Shown: in pieces, positions 48,861 to 57,916 of the stretch | Position numbering within the stretch: the first letter of the stretch is position 1 | Layout of the letters: each line of letters begins with the position of its first letter | From: an uncultured Oscillospiraceae bacterium | GTDB taxonomy: Bacteria; Bacillota; Clostridia; Oscillospirales; Ruminococcaceae | Assembly (NCBI GenBank): GCA_905197685.1 | Contig: CAJJZS010000003.1 | Span: 124,001-188,000, forward strand | DNA: 64,000 nt | Reading direction: 5' to 3' | Made by a program: the position numbers and the translations under genes | Notes under the pieces: generated by a model | The model's database searches: none | Told to the model about the DNA's origin: nothing | The model's input: the letters and a program-made list of their open reading frames with translations, nothing else

Positions 48861-50858
48861 ATGGAACGAATCCAAATTGATGAATTTGTCAATTTTCAGT
48901 TTTTATCCAATCTTCAATTAAGCCCGAACGGAAAAAAAGCGGCTTTTGTTGTTTCAAAAAGCAACGAGGAAAGGGACGGATATTCGGCAGGAATTTGGGT
49001 GTTGGATTTGCAGAAGAAATCTTATCGCCGTTTGACAGCGGGGAAAGATGAACGCTCTTATCTCTGGTCAGATGACGATACCATTCTTTTTGCTTCCCGT
49101 AGAGAGAGCAAAAAGGAAGAAGTAGACCGATACAGCACCGATTATTTTGAAATTTCCCTTTGCGGCGGCGAAGCAGAAAAGAAAATGACAATTGCGGCTC
49201 CGGTGCAGCAAATCAAAAAAATATCGGATGATCTGTATCTGCTGAATGTGGAGTATGACAACAATCTTCCTGCCGATTTTTTTGAGAAAACCAGAGAAGA
49301 ACGCCGGGAACTGCTGAAAAGCAGAGAGGAAGAAAAAGATTACGAGGTGTTTGATGAACTGCCGTTTTGGAGAAACGGAGAGGGCATTACCAATAAAAAG
49401 AGAAGCAGGCTCTATCTGTACCATCGAAAGGAGCAGAAATTGGAGCCTCTGACCGGTCCGATGTATCAGTTGGAAAGCTATGACCTGTCTGAGGACGGCA
49501 GTAAGCTGCTGTACAGCGGAAGCAATTTTATCGGGGTGGAAAATCTCAAACAGGAACTGACAGAGATGGATTTACAGACCGGAGAAACCAATGTTTTGGT
49601 GGCATTGGGAAGCTGGAATATTCATCGTGTCTGCTATGCGGGAGAAAAGATTTTGGCAGTAGCTACCGAAAATAAAAACTACGGAATCAACGAAAACTCC
49701 GCTCTGTATGAATATAACCGACAGAGCAAGAGTTTAGAACTGATTTCCGACCCGGATCGCTGCTATTATAACAGTGTAGGCTCCGATTGCCGCTACGGCG
49801 GAGGAAAAACCTTTGTGGCTGAACAAGACCGCGTTACCTATATCACCACCGATCGCAACAGTTCAAAGATTGTTCGAGTGGAAGAAAATGGAAGACTCAA
49901 CAGCCTGACAGCGGATGAAGGTTCGGTGGACTGCATGGATTGTAAGGGCGATACTTTGGTCTATGTAGCAATGCGCGGCAACCACCTGCAGGAAATTTAT
50001 ACCATCGATCGCGGAGAAGAGGTGCAGTTGACCTTTATCAACCAAAAGGCGTTGGAAAACAAGGCAGTTGTAACGCCGAAACTACTTAAAATTACCGATA
50101 ATGACGGGGTGGAGATTGATGGTTGGGTAATGGAACCGGCTGATTATGACCCGACGAAGAGCTATCCTGCCATTTTGGATATTCACGGCGGACCAAAAAC
50201 TGTTTACGGAACTTGCTTCTTCCATGAAATGCAGTACTGGGCGTCTCAGGGATATTTTGTATTTTTCTGTAATCCGCGCGGCGGAGACGGAAGAGGAAAC
50301 CGCTTTGCGGATATCCGCGGAAAATACGGTCAGGACGATTATGAGGATATCATGCAGTTTACCGACTATGTTCTGTGGAACTATCCTCAGATTGATAAGA
50401 GCAGAGTGGGTGTCACCGGCGGAAGTTATGGCGGCTTTATGACAAACTGGATTATCGGACATACCCACAGATTTGCCGCTGCTGCTTCTCAGCGTTCTAT
50501 CTCCAACTGGATTTCAATGGAAGGCACATCCGATATCGGACCGTATTTCGGACTGGATCAGTCGGGAGGAAACGCATGGGAAAACTTTGAGCAGGCATGG
50601 CGGCATTCTCCGCTGAAATATGCGGATAAATGCACCACTCCGACCTTGTTTATTCATTCGGACGAGGATTACCGCTGCTGGATGGTGGAAGCATATCAGA
50701 TGTATTCTGCGTTGAAAGTGCATGGAGTGGAATCCAGGATTTGCCTGTTCCACGGAGAAAACCACGAGCTTTCCCGCTCAGGTCAGCCAAAGCATCGTAT
50801 TCGCAGATTAAAGGAAATCACAGAATGGTTTGACCGTTACCTCAAGGAAGAAAAGTAA
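48861..50858 (+). CDS. S9 family (acylaminoacyl-type) prolyl oligopeptidase
   Basis: The 665-residue protein has an N-terminal beta-propeller (about 5-400) and a C-terminal alpha/beta hydrolase domain. The catalytic triad is Ser522 (GGSYGGF), Asp601 (HSDEDYRC) and His635 (GENHELSRSG), all in S9C-type settings. It should cleave short peptides in the cytosol; there is no signal peptide. The internal ATG 48861 is preferred over the upstream ones because AAAGGAG lies 9 bases before it. The DUF3795 gene follows 15 bases later. Confidence 0.92.
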   Translation: MERIQIDEFVNFQFLSNLQLSPNGKKAAFVVSKSNEERDGYSAGIWVLDLQKKSYRRLTAGKDERSYLWSDDDTILFASRRESKKEEVDRYSTDYFEISLCGGEAEKKMTIAAPVQQIKKISDDLYLLNVEYDNNLPADFFEKTREERRELLKSREEEKDYEVFDELPFWRNGEGITNKKRSRLYLYHRKEQKLEPLTGPMYQLESYDLSEDGSKLLYSGSNFIGVENLKQELTEMDLQTGETNVLVALGSWNIHRVCYAGEKILAVATENKNYGINENSALYEYNRQSKSLELISDPDRCYYNSVGSDCRYGGGKTFVAEQDRVTYITTDRNSSKIVRVEENGRLNSLTADEGSVDCMDCKGDTLVYVAMRGNHLQEIYTIDRGEEVQLTFINQKALENKAVVTPKLLKITDNDGVEIDGWVMEPADYDPTKSYPAILDIHGGPKTVYGTCFFHEMQYWASQGYFVFFCNPRGGDGRGNRFADIRGKYGQDDYEDIMQFTDYVLWNYPQIDKSRVGVTGGSYGGFMTNWIIGHTHRFAAAASQRSISNWISMEGTSDIGPYFGLDQSGGNAWENFEQAWRHSPLKYADKCTTPTLFIHSDEDYRCWMVEAYQMYSALKVHGVESRICLFHGENHELSRSGQPKHRIRRLKEITEWFDRYLKEEK

Positions 50859-50873
50859 CAAGGAGGAAACGAG

Positions 50874-51311
50874 ATGCAATCCATTTGCGGAACAAATTGC
50901 TGCGAGCGCTGCCGCAATAAGGAGAACTGCAAAGGTTGTTTCCAAACACAAGGACGCCCGTTTGGCGGACAGTGCGTTGCGGCAAACTGGATACAGCAAT
51001 TCGGAAAACAGGGATTCGAGGATCGAAAGAAGGCATTAATTGATGAGATAAATGCCTTGGGAATCAAAGATCTGTCGATTACCGATCTTCATTTGCTCAA
51101 CGGATTTTATATTAACTTAGAGTACCCTTTGCCAAACGGAAAAGCAGTAAAACTGCTTGCAGACGAAAATATTTACTGGGGAAACCAGATAGAGCGTCCG
51201 GACAGCGAAAGATGTTACGGTTTAGCGGCAGATGACCGTTTTTTGCTTATCTGTGAGTATGGCTGCGCAGGAAGCAATCCGGAAATTTTGTTGTACAAAA
51301 AAAGAAAATAG
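50874..51311 (+). CDS. DUF3795-like cysteine-rich protein
   Basis: The 145-residue protein begins with a Cys cluster (Cys5, 9, 10, 13, 19, 22, with CGTNCCERCRNKENCKGC as the hallmark) and a further Cys34. The rest is soluble and has no known catalytic motif. The Cys-rich N-terminus could bind a metal. It is probably co-transcribed with the S9 peptidase. Function unknown. Confidence 0.7.
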   Translation: MQSICGTNCCERCRNKENCKGCFQTQGRPFGGQCVAANWIQQFGKQGFEDRKKALIDEINALGIKDLSITDLHLLNGFYINLEYPLPNGKAVKLLADENIYWGNQIERPDSERCYGLAADDRFLLICEYGCAGSNPEILLYKKRK

Positions 51312-51318
51312 AAAGAGA

Positions 51319-51350
51319 AGAAAGGAGGCGAGAACGCCTCCTTTCTTTCG
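51319..51350. terminator. Bidirectional terminator between DUF3795 gene and feoB
   Basis: AGAAAGGAGGCG pairs with CGCCTCCTTTCT around AGAA, flanked by A-rich and T-rich sides. Confidence 0.85.
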
Positions 51351-51351
51351 T

Positions 51352-53451
51352 TTAAAAGAACAGGTTCAGTAAAAAGCAGCAGCCAAATCCAATCAGAGAA
51401 GGCAGGAAAAAGGCAACCGCAGTCCAGCCCCAGCTTCCGGTTTCTTTTTTGACAGTAAGACAGGTGGTAGAGCAGGGCCAGTGAAATAAACAGAGCAGCA
51501 TAACAGAGATTGCAGTTTGAACAGTCCAGCCGTTTGCGGTGAGCAACGCATGCATCTGTACTAAATTATCCGCCTCGGAGATAACAGAGCCTTGCAGATA
51601 CCCCATCACCATCAAAGGAAATACAATCTCGTTTGCAGGAAATCCCAAAAGAAAGGCAAGAAGAATTACACCGTCAATTCCGAAAAGGGAAGCGAAAGGA
51701 TTTAAAAATTCCGAACATAGGGTCAAAAGACTTTGGGAATCAACATAAGTATTTGCCAGAAACCAAATCAGCAAGCCGGCGGGAGCTGCGACCGCGACCG
51801 CTCTGCCTAAAACAAACAGTGTGCGGTCGAATAAAGAACGAACAATAACCTTTCCGATTTGTGGTTTTCGATAGGGTGGAAGCTCCAGGGCAAAGGAAGA
51901 AGGCTGACCTTTTAAAATTGTTTTAGAAAGCAGCTTGGAGCAGACAAAGGTCATGATGACCGATAAAACAATCAGCATTGTTAAGAAAAGAGCAGAAAGT
52001 AATGGGGAGAAAAATCCGCTGCCGACCACAAAAAACATGGAAATCAGGGCAATCAATGAGGGAAATCTGCCATTGCAGGGGACAAAGCTGTTGGTGAGGA
52101 TAGCAATCAGTCGTTCACGCGGTGAATCAATGATGCGGCAGCCGACGACGCCCGCAGCATTACATCCAAACCCCATGCACATTGTTAAAGCCTGTTTACC
52201 GCAGGCGTGCGCTTTTTGAAAACTGTGGTCCAGGTGAAAAGCAACTCGTGGAAGGTAACCGAAATCTTCCAGTAGTGTAAACAGCGGGAAAAAAATCGCC
52301 ATCGGCGGCAGCATAACCGACACAACCCAGGCAAGCACCCGGTAAACGCCGAGAACCAGTGCGCCATGCAGCCAATCTGGAGCATGAAGCACTGTGAAAA
52401 GGCGGGTAAGCCATTCCTGACCTTGAAAAAGAAGGTCGGCTAAGACAGCAGAAGGATAGTTGGCTCCGATGATGGTCAACCAGAAGATACCGAACAGCAA
52501 AAAGAGCATCACAGGAATTCCGGTTTTTGGACTTAAAAAGATGCGGTCCAGTTTTCTGTCCAAACAATAAGAGGGATTGGGGGAATAAAAGACACAGGCA
52601 GAGACGATAGATTCCGCTTTACGAACCAAGGCGTCAACGATTCGGTCACGCAAAGATTCCTTGGTGTAACCGATTTGCCGAAGTTTTTCTTTTTCTTCCC
52701 AAATTATTTTTGACAGCTTTGCATTTTCGGAAAGAGGAAATTCCGCTTGTTCTTCCAACAGAGGAAGAATCCCGCTGTCCGGGCATAAAAGGCGCAAAGC
52801 GACCCAATCGGGGGAAAGAAAATCAGGAAGAAGCGATACGAGGTTTTGAGAAATTCTTTTTTGAGAAGCGGCAATTTCTTTGGGAAGGGAGACGGGAGAA
52901 GAGGAAAGTTCCATTTCTTTCTCACAAACGCTTTTCACAGCAGCAAGGAGATTATCAAGCCCCTCTCCGGTTCTTGCATTGGTGGGGATAACAGGGATAC
53001 CGAGCTTTTTTTGCAGCAGGTCAATGTCGATTTGAATCTGTTTTTTCTTGGCTTCGTCCATTAAATTCAGGCACAGGACAGTTTTGGGAGTGATTTCTAA
53101 AATTTGCAGGACGAGGTTAAGATTTCGCTCTAAACAGGTGGAATCACAAACCACAACAACGGCATCGCTTTTTCCGAAACAGATAAAATCTCTGGCAACC
53201 TCTTCTTCCGCCGAATGAGCAATCAGGGAGTAAGTTCCCGGCAAATCGACAAACAGGTATTCTTGCCGACGATATTTACAGCTTCCGTAAGCGCAGTCTA
53301 CAGTTTTTCCGGGCCAGTTTCCGGTGTGCTGTCTCATACCGGTCAGAGCATTGAAAATGGTGCTTTTTCCGACATTGGGGTTTCCGGCAAGGGCGATGGT
53401 TTTTTTACTGTTGCCGGAAAGTTTTGGAGGGTTACAGGATTCCGTTTTCAT
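51352..53451 (-). CDS. feoB: Ferrous iron transporter B
   Basis: The 699-residue protein has an N-terminal G-protein domain with G1 GNPNVGKS (23-30), G3 DLPG (about 69-72) and G4 NLMDE (about 125-129). A helical spacer and about ten membrane helices with two Gate-type repeats follow (PPMAIFFPLFTLLEDFGYLPRVAF and its second copy LGFPANEIVFPLMVMG, described by sequence parts). It imports Fe(II). It overlaps the feoA end by 20 bases, so the two are coupled. Confidence 0.95.
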   Translation of the reverse strand: MKTESCNPPKLSGNSKKTIALAGNPNVGKSTIFNALTGMRQHTGNWPGKTVDCAYGSCKYRRQEYLFVDLPGTYSLIAHSAEEEVARDFICFGKSDAVVVVCDSTCLERNLNLVLQILEITPKTVLCLNLMDEAKKKQIQIDIDLLQKKLGIPVIPTNARTGEGLDNLLAAVKSVCEKEMELSSSPVSLPKEIAASQKRISQNLVSLLPDFLSPDWVALRLLCPDSGILPLLEEQAEFPLSENAKLSKIIWEEKEKLRQIGYTKESLRDRIVDALVRKAESIVSACVFYSPNPSYCLDRKLDRIFLSPKTGIPVMLFLLFGIFWLTIIGANYPSAVLADLLFQGQEWLTRLFTVLHAPDWLHGALVLGVYRVLAWVVSVMLPPMAIFFPLFTLLEDFGYLPRVAFHLDHSFQKAHACGKQALTMCMGFGCNAAGVVGCRIIDSPRERLIAILTNSFVPCNGRFPSLIALISMFFVVGSGFFSPLLSALFLTMLIVLSVIMTFVCSKLLSKTILKGQPSSFALELPPYRKPQIGKVIVRSLFDRTLFVLGRAVAVAAPAGLLIWFLANTYVDSQSLLTLCSEFLNPFASLFGIDGVILLAFLLGFPANEIVFPLMVMGYLQGSVISEADNLVQMHALLTANGWTVQTAISVMLLCLFHWPCSTTCLTVKKETGSWGWTAVAFFLPSLIGFGCCFLLNLFF

Positions 53452-53701
53452 CGCCCCCGTTTCTGCTTGGTTGAATTTGAATTTTTTGGGTGTCGCAGTT
53501 TCTCAAAGCGATTACACTTCCGCGAATCAGGTAAGCACAAGGGTCTGAGAAGATGCTGCGATGCAGACAGCGGATGGGAGTTCCTTCGATGATGCCGAGG
53601 TCCTGAAGGCGTCGTCGAATCTCTCCGGAAAGAGAAAGAGAGATAACTTCTCCCTGCTCACCTTCCTGTAATCGGGAAAGGGGAAGAGTAGACAATGACA
53701 T
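53432..53701 (-). CDS. feoA: Ferrous iron transport protein A
   Basis: The 89-residue protein has the SH3-like FeoA fold: EVISLSLSGEIRRRLQDLGI (about 18-37), a G-T-P-I-R-C-L turn and the final ALRNCDTQKIQIQ strand. It supports FeoB activity in the cytosol. AAAGGAG precedes the ATG by 10 bases. The 259 bases upstream (53702-53960) hold the divergent permease promoter; I could not pick out a convincing Fur site. Confidence 0.9.
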   Translation of the reverse strand: MSLSTLPLSRLQEGEQGEVISLSLSGEIRRRLQDLGIIEGTPIRCLHRSIFSDPCAYLIRGSVIALRNCDTQKIQIQPSRNGGDENGIL

Positions 53702-53894
53702 ATTCGCATAACTCCTTTAAAATCAATCAAATATTCGGTTACAAACAACGCTGTTTTATCCTATGCGCAGTGGAAAGGTATGGTGAATACGCAAAAGTAT
53801 GGGGAATATTATCTAATTTTTCTTGAGTTTATTTGAGAAAAATAAACAAAAAGCTGTTTGATTTAGATTTTTTAAGAAATGATTTAAAAATAAA

Positions 53895-53923
53895 TTGTAA
53901 ATTTTAAAAAAATCAAGTATAAT
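53895..53923 (+). promoter_or_regulatory. Promoter of the nucleobase permease gene
   Basis: TTGTAA (53895-53900) and TATAAT (53918-53923) are 17 bases apart; the ATG lies 38 bases after the -10. No purine-riboswitch sequence is visible in the short leader. Confidence 0.75.
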
Positions 53924-53960
53924 AAAGTCAAAAAAATTATCCCCAAAAAGGAGAGCGATT

Positions 53961-55304
53961 ATGTCAAAAATTAACCTTACCCAAAGTGCTGCGGCAGATA
54001 TTCAAAATATTTACCGTTTAGACGGAAGAGTTCCGATTTTAAAAGCGATTCCGTTTGGATTGCAGCATGTTTTAGCGATGTTTGTTGCAAATCTTACCCC
54101 GATTACAATGATCGGCGCGGCGGCAGGCTTGTCAGGAGGAGAGCTTGCCATACTGTTACAGAATGCGATGTTTGTTGCAGGAATTGCAACCTTGATTCAG
54201 CTGTATCCAATCTGGAAAATCGGTTCTAAGCTGCCGATTGTAATGGGAGTCAGCTTTACCTTTGTCACAATTTTGAGCTATGTTGCGGCAAGCTATGGTT
54301 ATCCTGCTTTGGTGGGTGCTGTTTTGATTGGCGGAATTGTGGAGGGAACGCTGGGACTTTTGGCAAAGTATTGGAGAAAAATTATTACTCCGGTGGTTTC
54401 TGCTTCGGTTGTTACCGCAATCGGATATTCCCTGTTTTCGGTGGGAACCCGTTCCTTTGGAGGAGGATATACTCCGGAATTCGGTTCGGCAAAAAATCTG
54501 ATGCTTGGAGCCATTACCTTGGCAACCTGTTTGCTGTTCCACATTTTGGCGAAAGGTTATCTTAAACAGCTTTCCGTTTTGGCAGGTTTGGCAGTCGGAT
54601 ACCTTGTTGCGCTGATGATGGGGATGGTGGATCTTTCCGGGATTTTTGAGGGGGGATTGGTTGCTTTGCCGCGTTTGCTGCCGTATGCCCCAGAATTTCA
54701 TTTAGGAGCAATTCTTTCTGTCACTATTATCTTTATGGTGTCCGCAGCAGAAACGATTGGAGACAGTACAGCGGTGGTGTCCGGAGGATTAAACAGGGAG
54801 ATTACCACAAGAGAAATCAGTGGTTCTCTTGCCTGTGACGGTTATGCCAGCGCAATTTCCTCCTTGTTTGGTTGTCCACCTGTAACATCATTCAGCCAGA
54901 ATGTTGGGTTAATCAATATGACAAGAGTAGTAAACCGCTTTACCATTATGACAGGCGCTTTGTTTATGATTTTAGCGGGATTACTGCCTCCGGTCGGAAA
55001 CTTTTTTGCAAGCCTGCCCGAATCGGTTTTAGGAGGCTGTACTCTGATGATGTTCGGAACGATTACTGTCAGCGGAATTCAGATGATTTCCAAAGCGGGA
55101 TTTTCCCAGAGAAATGTTGTGATTGTTGCATTATCCCTTGCGGTTGGAATCGGTTTTACTTCGGCGAGCGAAACGGATATCTGGAGAATTTTCCCGCAGG
55201 TGGTTCAGGATGTTTTTTCGGCAAACTGTGTGGCGGTGGTCTTTGTAGTGTCTATTTTACTCAACCTTTTCCTGCCCAAAAATATGGAAATCGAAACAAA
55301 ATAG
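53961..55304 (+). CDS. NCS2 family nucleobase:cation symporter (uracil/xanthine permease type)
   Basis: The 447-residue protein has about 14 membrane segments and the NCS2 features GLQHVLAMFVANLTPI (about 33-48), VSAAETIGDSTAV (about 258-270) and the conserved NVGLINMTRVVNR signature (about 315-327). It imports xanthine, uracil or a related base with a cation. Single gene with its own promoter and terminator. Substrate cannot be read from the sequence. Confidence 0.9.
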   Translation: MSKINLTQSAAADIQNIYRLDGRVPILKAIPFGLQHVLAMFVANLTPITMIGAAAGLSGGELAILLQNAMFVAGIATLIQLYPIWKIGSKLPIVMGVSFTFVTILSYVAASYGYPALVGAVLIGGIVEGTLGLLAKYWRKIITPVVSASVVTAIGYSLFSVGTRSFGGGYTPEFGSAKNLMLGAITLATCLLFHILAKGYLKQLSVLAGLAVGYLVALMMGMVDLSGIFEGGLVALPRLLPYAPEFHLGAILSVTIIFMVSAAETIGDSTAVVSGGLNREITTREISGSLACDGYASAISSLFGCPPVTSFSQNVGLINMTRVVNRFTIMTGALFMILAGLLPPVGNFFASLPESVLGGCTLMMFGTITVSGIQMISKAGFSQRNVVIVALSLAVGIGFTSASETDIWRIFPQVVQDVFSANCVAVVFVVSILLNLFLPKNMEIETK

Positions 55305-55343
55305 GAACAAAATTTTTAAGATAAAATAGTAAAAAAGCAGAAA

Positions 55344-55391
55344 AAACCCTTGCGATCGCAAATAACTGTTTGCGACCGCAAGGGTTTTGTG
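55344..55391 (+). terminator. Terminator of the permease gene
   Basis: AAACCCTTGCGATCGCAAA (55344-55362) pairs with TTTGCGACCGCAAGGGTTT (55369-55387), one mismatch, loop of six, followed by T. Confidence 0.8.
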
Positions 55392-55432
55392 TTATGCTGA
55401 ATCAGAAAGTTTATGGAGAAAGGACAGAAAAG

Positions 55433-55870
55433 ATGGAAGTAATCAAATGGCTTTCTGTTACGGAGCGTCATACCAAAATGTATCTGGACAGGCAACTGGA
55501 ACCTTTGGGACTAAACAGCAGCCAGCATATGTACATTACCCGCGTTTGTGAAAATCCCGGAATGACGCAGGATCGTTTTATTACCTCGTTTTATATCAAT
55601 CCCAGCAATATCACCCGTTCTCTTGCTTATTTGGAACGGGAAGGATTTATTCGCAAGGAAAACAACAAAAAGGATAAACGAACCTGCTGTCTGTACCCCA
55701 CTCAGAAGGGGGAAATGGTTTACCATGAAATTGTAAAGATATGTAGACAATGGGAACAGGATATCCTTGGAATATTAACGCAGGAAGAGCAGCAGACGCT
55801 GGATACCTTGCTTCAGCGAATCGGAAAACAAAGCGTTGATTATTTGGAAGAATACGGACAGGAGGAATAA
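55433..55870 (+). CDS. MarR family transcriptional regulator
   Basis: The 145-residue protein has a MarR winged-helix domain. The recognition helix lies near 50-65 (INPSNITRSLAYLEREGFI) and the wing has the DKRTCCLYPTQKG pattern (about 80-92). It probably controls the adjacent MATE transporter, which starts one base after its stop. ATG 55433 is chosen because AAAGGA lies about 10 bases before it. Confidence 0.88.
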   Translation: MEVIKWLSVTERHTKMYLDRQLEPLGLNSSQHMYITRVCENPGMTQDRFITSFYINPSNITRSLAYLEREGFIRKENNKKDKRTCCLYPTQKGEMVYHEIVKICRQWEQDILGILTQEEQQTLDTLLQRIGKQSVDYLEEYGQEE

Positions 55871-55871
55871 A

Positions 55872-57251
55872 ATGAATCAGAATACAACAAAAAATCCGCT
55901 GGGATATGAACCGCTGCCAAGTTTGCTCAAAAAGTTTGCGGTTCCAAGTATTATTGCGATGCTGGTAAGCTCGTTATATAACATTGTAGACCAGCTGTTC
56001 ATCGGGCAGGGTGTGGGATATTTGGGAAATGCGGCGACCAATGTGGCTTATCCTTTGACCACCATCTGCCTTGCGATTGCCCTGATGATTGGAATCGGAA
56101 GTTCCTCGGTATTTTCGTTAAAACTGGGGGCAAAAAATGAGGAAGAGGCAGCGCATACGGTCGGCAACGCCATTGTTTTAATGTTGGGATGCGGAATTGT
56201 CTATGCGGTTTTGATTCAGATTTTTTTAAAACCGCTTTTGATGATATTCGGTTCAACACCTGATGTTTTACCCTATGCCGAAAGTTATACCGGAATTACC
56301 GCATGGGGAATGCCGCTGCTGATTGCGACTAACGGCATGAGCAATCTTGCGCGCGCAGACGGAAGTCCGAAATATTCGATGATGTGTATGCTGGCAGGAG
56401 CCGCCGTCAACACTGTTTTGGACCCTGTTTTTATCTTTACTTTTGATTTGGGGGTAGCGGGGGCGGCATATGCTACGGTAATCGGGCAGTTTGTTTCCTT
56501 TGTTCTGGCAATCAACTATGCTCGACATTTAAAACACGTTCGTTTGAACCGTCGCCATTTCCGCCTAAGCCGCGCAATTTGTTTTCAGATTATGTCTTTG
56601 GGAATGAGTAGCGCATTAAATCAGCTTGCCATCACCTTTGTCCAGATTGTTTTAAACAACTCGCTGACCTATTACGGAGCGCAATCCGTTTACGGAAAGG
56701 AGATTCCGCTTGCCTGCTGCGGTATTGTGATGAAGGTCAATGCAATTCTGCTTGCAGTGATTATCGGAATTTCGCAAGGTTCTCAGCCGATTATCGGCTT
56801 TAACTACGGCGCAAAGCAGTATGACAGGGTTCGTGGAATTTATAAGCTGGCAATCCGCTGTAATCTGATTGTATCGGCAGTCGGATTTTTGATGTTTCAG
56901 TTGTTTCCGGCACAAATAGTGGGATTGTTCGGAGATAAAGGAAATGAGATGTATATGCAGTTTGCCGTTCAGTTTATGCGAATCTTTTTATTTATGGTTT
57001 TGGTAAACGGAGTTCAGCTCATTTCCTCCAACTTTTTTGCAGCAATCGGAAAGCCGGTAAAGGGGGCGGTGCTTTCTCTGACCCGCCAAGTTATCTTTTT
57101 GGTTCCGCTTTTGCTGATTTTGCCGGTTTGGTTCGGTATGAAAGGAATTATGTTTGCAGCTCCGTTGGCGGATTTTCTTGCATTTGTTACAACGATGATT
57201 TTAATCCGTTCCGAAATGAAAAAGATGAGAGAATTAGAGCGTTCAGAATAA
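55872..57251 (+). CDS. MATE family efflux transporter
   Basis: The 459-residue protein has twelve predicted membrane helices and the MATE landmarks ITAWGMPLLIATNGMSNLARADG (about 138-160, described by its parts) and GSQPIIGFNYGAKQYDR (about 307-323). It exports drugs or metabolites using sodium or protons. It is coupled to the MarR gene by a one-base gap, which suggests inducible efflux. AGGAGGAATAAA precedes the ATG. Confidence 0.92.
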   Translation: MNQNTTKNPLGYEPLPSLLKKFAVPSIIAMLVSSLYNIVDQLFIGQGVGYLGNAATNVAYPLTTICLAIALMIGIGSSSVFSLKLGAKNEEEAAHTVGNAIVLMLGCGIVYAVLIQIFLKPLLMIFGSTPDVLPYAESYTGITAWGMPLLIATNGMSNLARADGSPKYSMMCMLAGAAVNTVLDPVFIFTFDLGVAGAAYATVIGQFVSFVLAINYARHLKHVRLNRRHFRLSRAICFQIMSLGMSSALNQLAITFVQIVLNNSLTYYGAQSVYGKEIPLACCGIVMKVNAILLAVIIGISQGSQPIIGFNYGAKQYDRVRGIYKLAIRCNLIVSAVGFLMFQLFPAQIVGLFGDKGNEMYMQFAVQFMRIFLFMVLVNGVQLISSNFFAAIGKPVKGAVLSLTRQVIFLVPLLLILPVWFGMKGIMFAAPLADFLAFVTTMILIRSEMKKMRELERSE

Positions 57252-57262
57252 AATCGGGTGAT

Positions 57263-57853
57263 TTAAATTACCGAAAATTCAGAAAATTTGACAGAGAGAT
57301 TTTCCGAAGGAAAGTGAATTTTAAGAAGTTCTCCGCTTTCTGTGTTAAATTCAGCAAAAAATGTTTGAGAAGGGTCGGTCAATGTTAAAATGCCGTCCTT
57401 TTCCTCTGCCGCCATCGACTGCGGTTCGCTTAGCCTTTGAAAAGCATCTATTAACATTCCTGCACCAGAGGAAGAAAACAGACCATCCGAATCGGTTTGA
57501 CAGGAAATGCCGCGGTAGCTCAGGGAAATATTTTGTTCGGAAAGCAGGATTTCAAATCCTTCCAATGCCGGGGGAGAGAGAAATCGTAGAGTGCAGTCCC
57601 CGATATAACGCTGTTCAAAGGCGGCAGAGGCAGAAAAATCATTCCAAGAAATGTTGAGATTGGCTCGAAAACTGCCGGACAGGTCGGAAGAAATGCGGGT
57701 GAGCAGCTGATTTTGTTCTGTTTGGCTTTGCCCGTTTTTTGCTCGACAAAGGAAGAACAGAGAGCCGGATACAATAACTGCGGCTAAAACAACACAAAGA
57801 AAAAGAAGATATTTTCTTTTGGATAAAGAAAAACAGGACCGAATTTGCTTCAT
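57263..57853 (-). CDS. Membrane-anchored LolA-fold-like protein
   Basis: The 196-residue protein has a basic start and one N-terminal membrane helix (about 15-36). The extracytoplasmic beta-rich domain (about 55-196) resembles LolA-like lipoprotein-localisation folds seen in clostridial GerS relatives. There is a Cys at residue 36 (LFFLCRAK), close to a lipobox position but not a good match. The fold assignment is weak. It is convergent with the MATE gene. Confidence 0.5.
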   Translation of the reverse strand: MKQIRSCFSLSKRKYLLFLCVVLAAVIVSGSLFFLCRAKNGQSQTEQNQLLTRISSDLSGSFRANLNISWNDFSASAAFEQRYIGDCTLRFLSPPALEGFEILLSEQNISLSYRGISCQTDSDGLFSSSGAGMLIDAFQRLSEPQSMAAEEKDGILTLTDPSQTFFAEFNTESGELLKIHFPSENLSVKFSEFSVI

Positions 57854-57916
57854 AAAAATTCCTCCCCAAAGTTTTTGGCGCGGATAGCAAACGGTCCCGT
57901 TTTTATTTTTCTGTCT

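Noticed and set aside
53750..53960. Possible purine riboswitch before the nucleobase permease
   Set aside because: The short leader after the promoter lacks the three-stem purine aptamer sequence, and no alternative terminator is visible.
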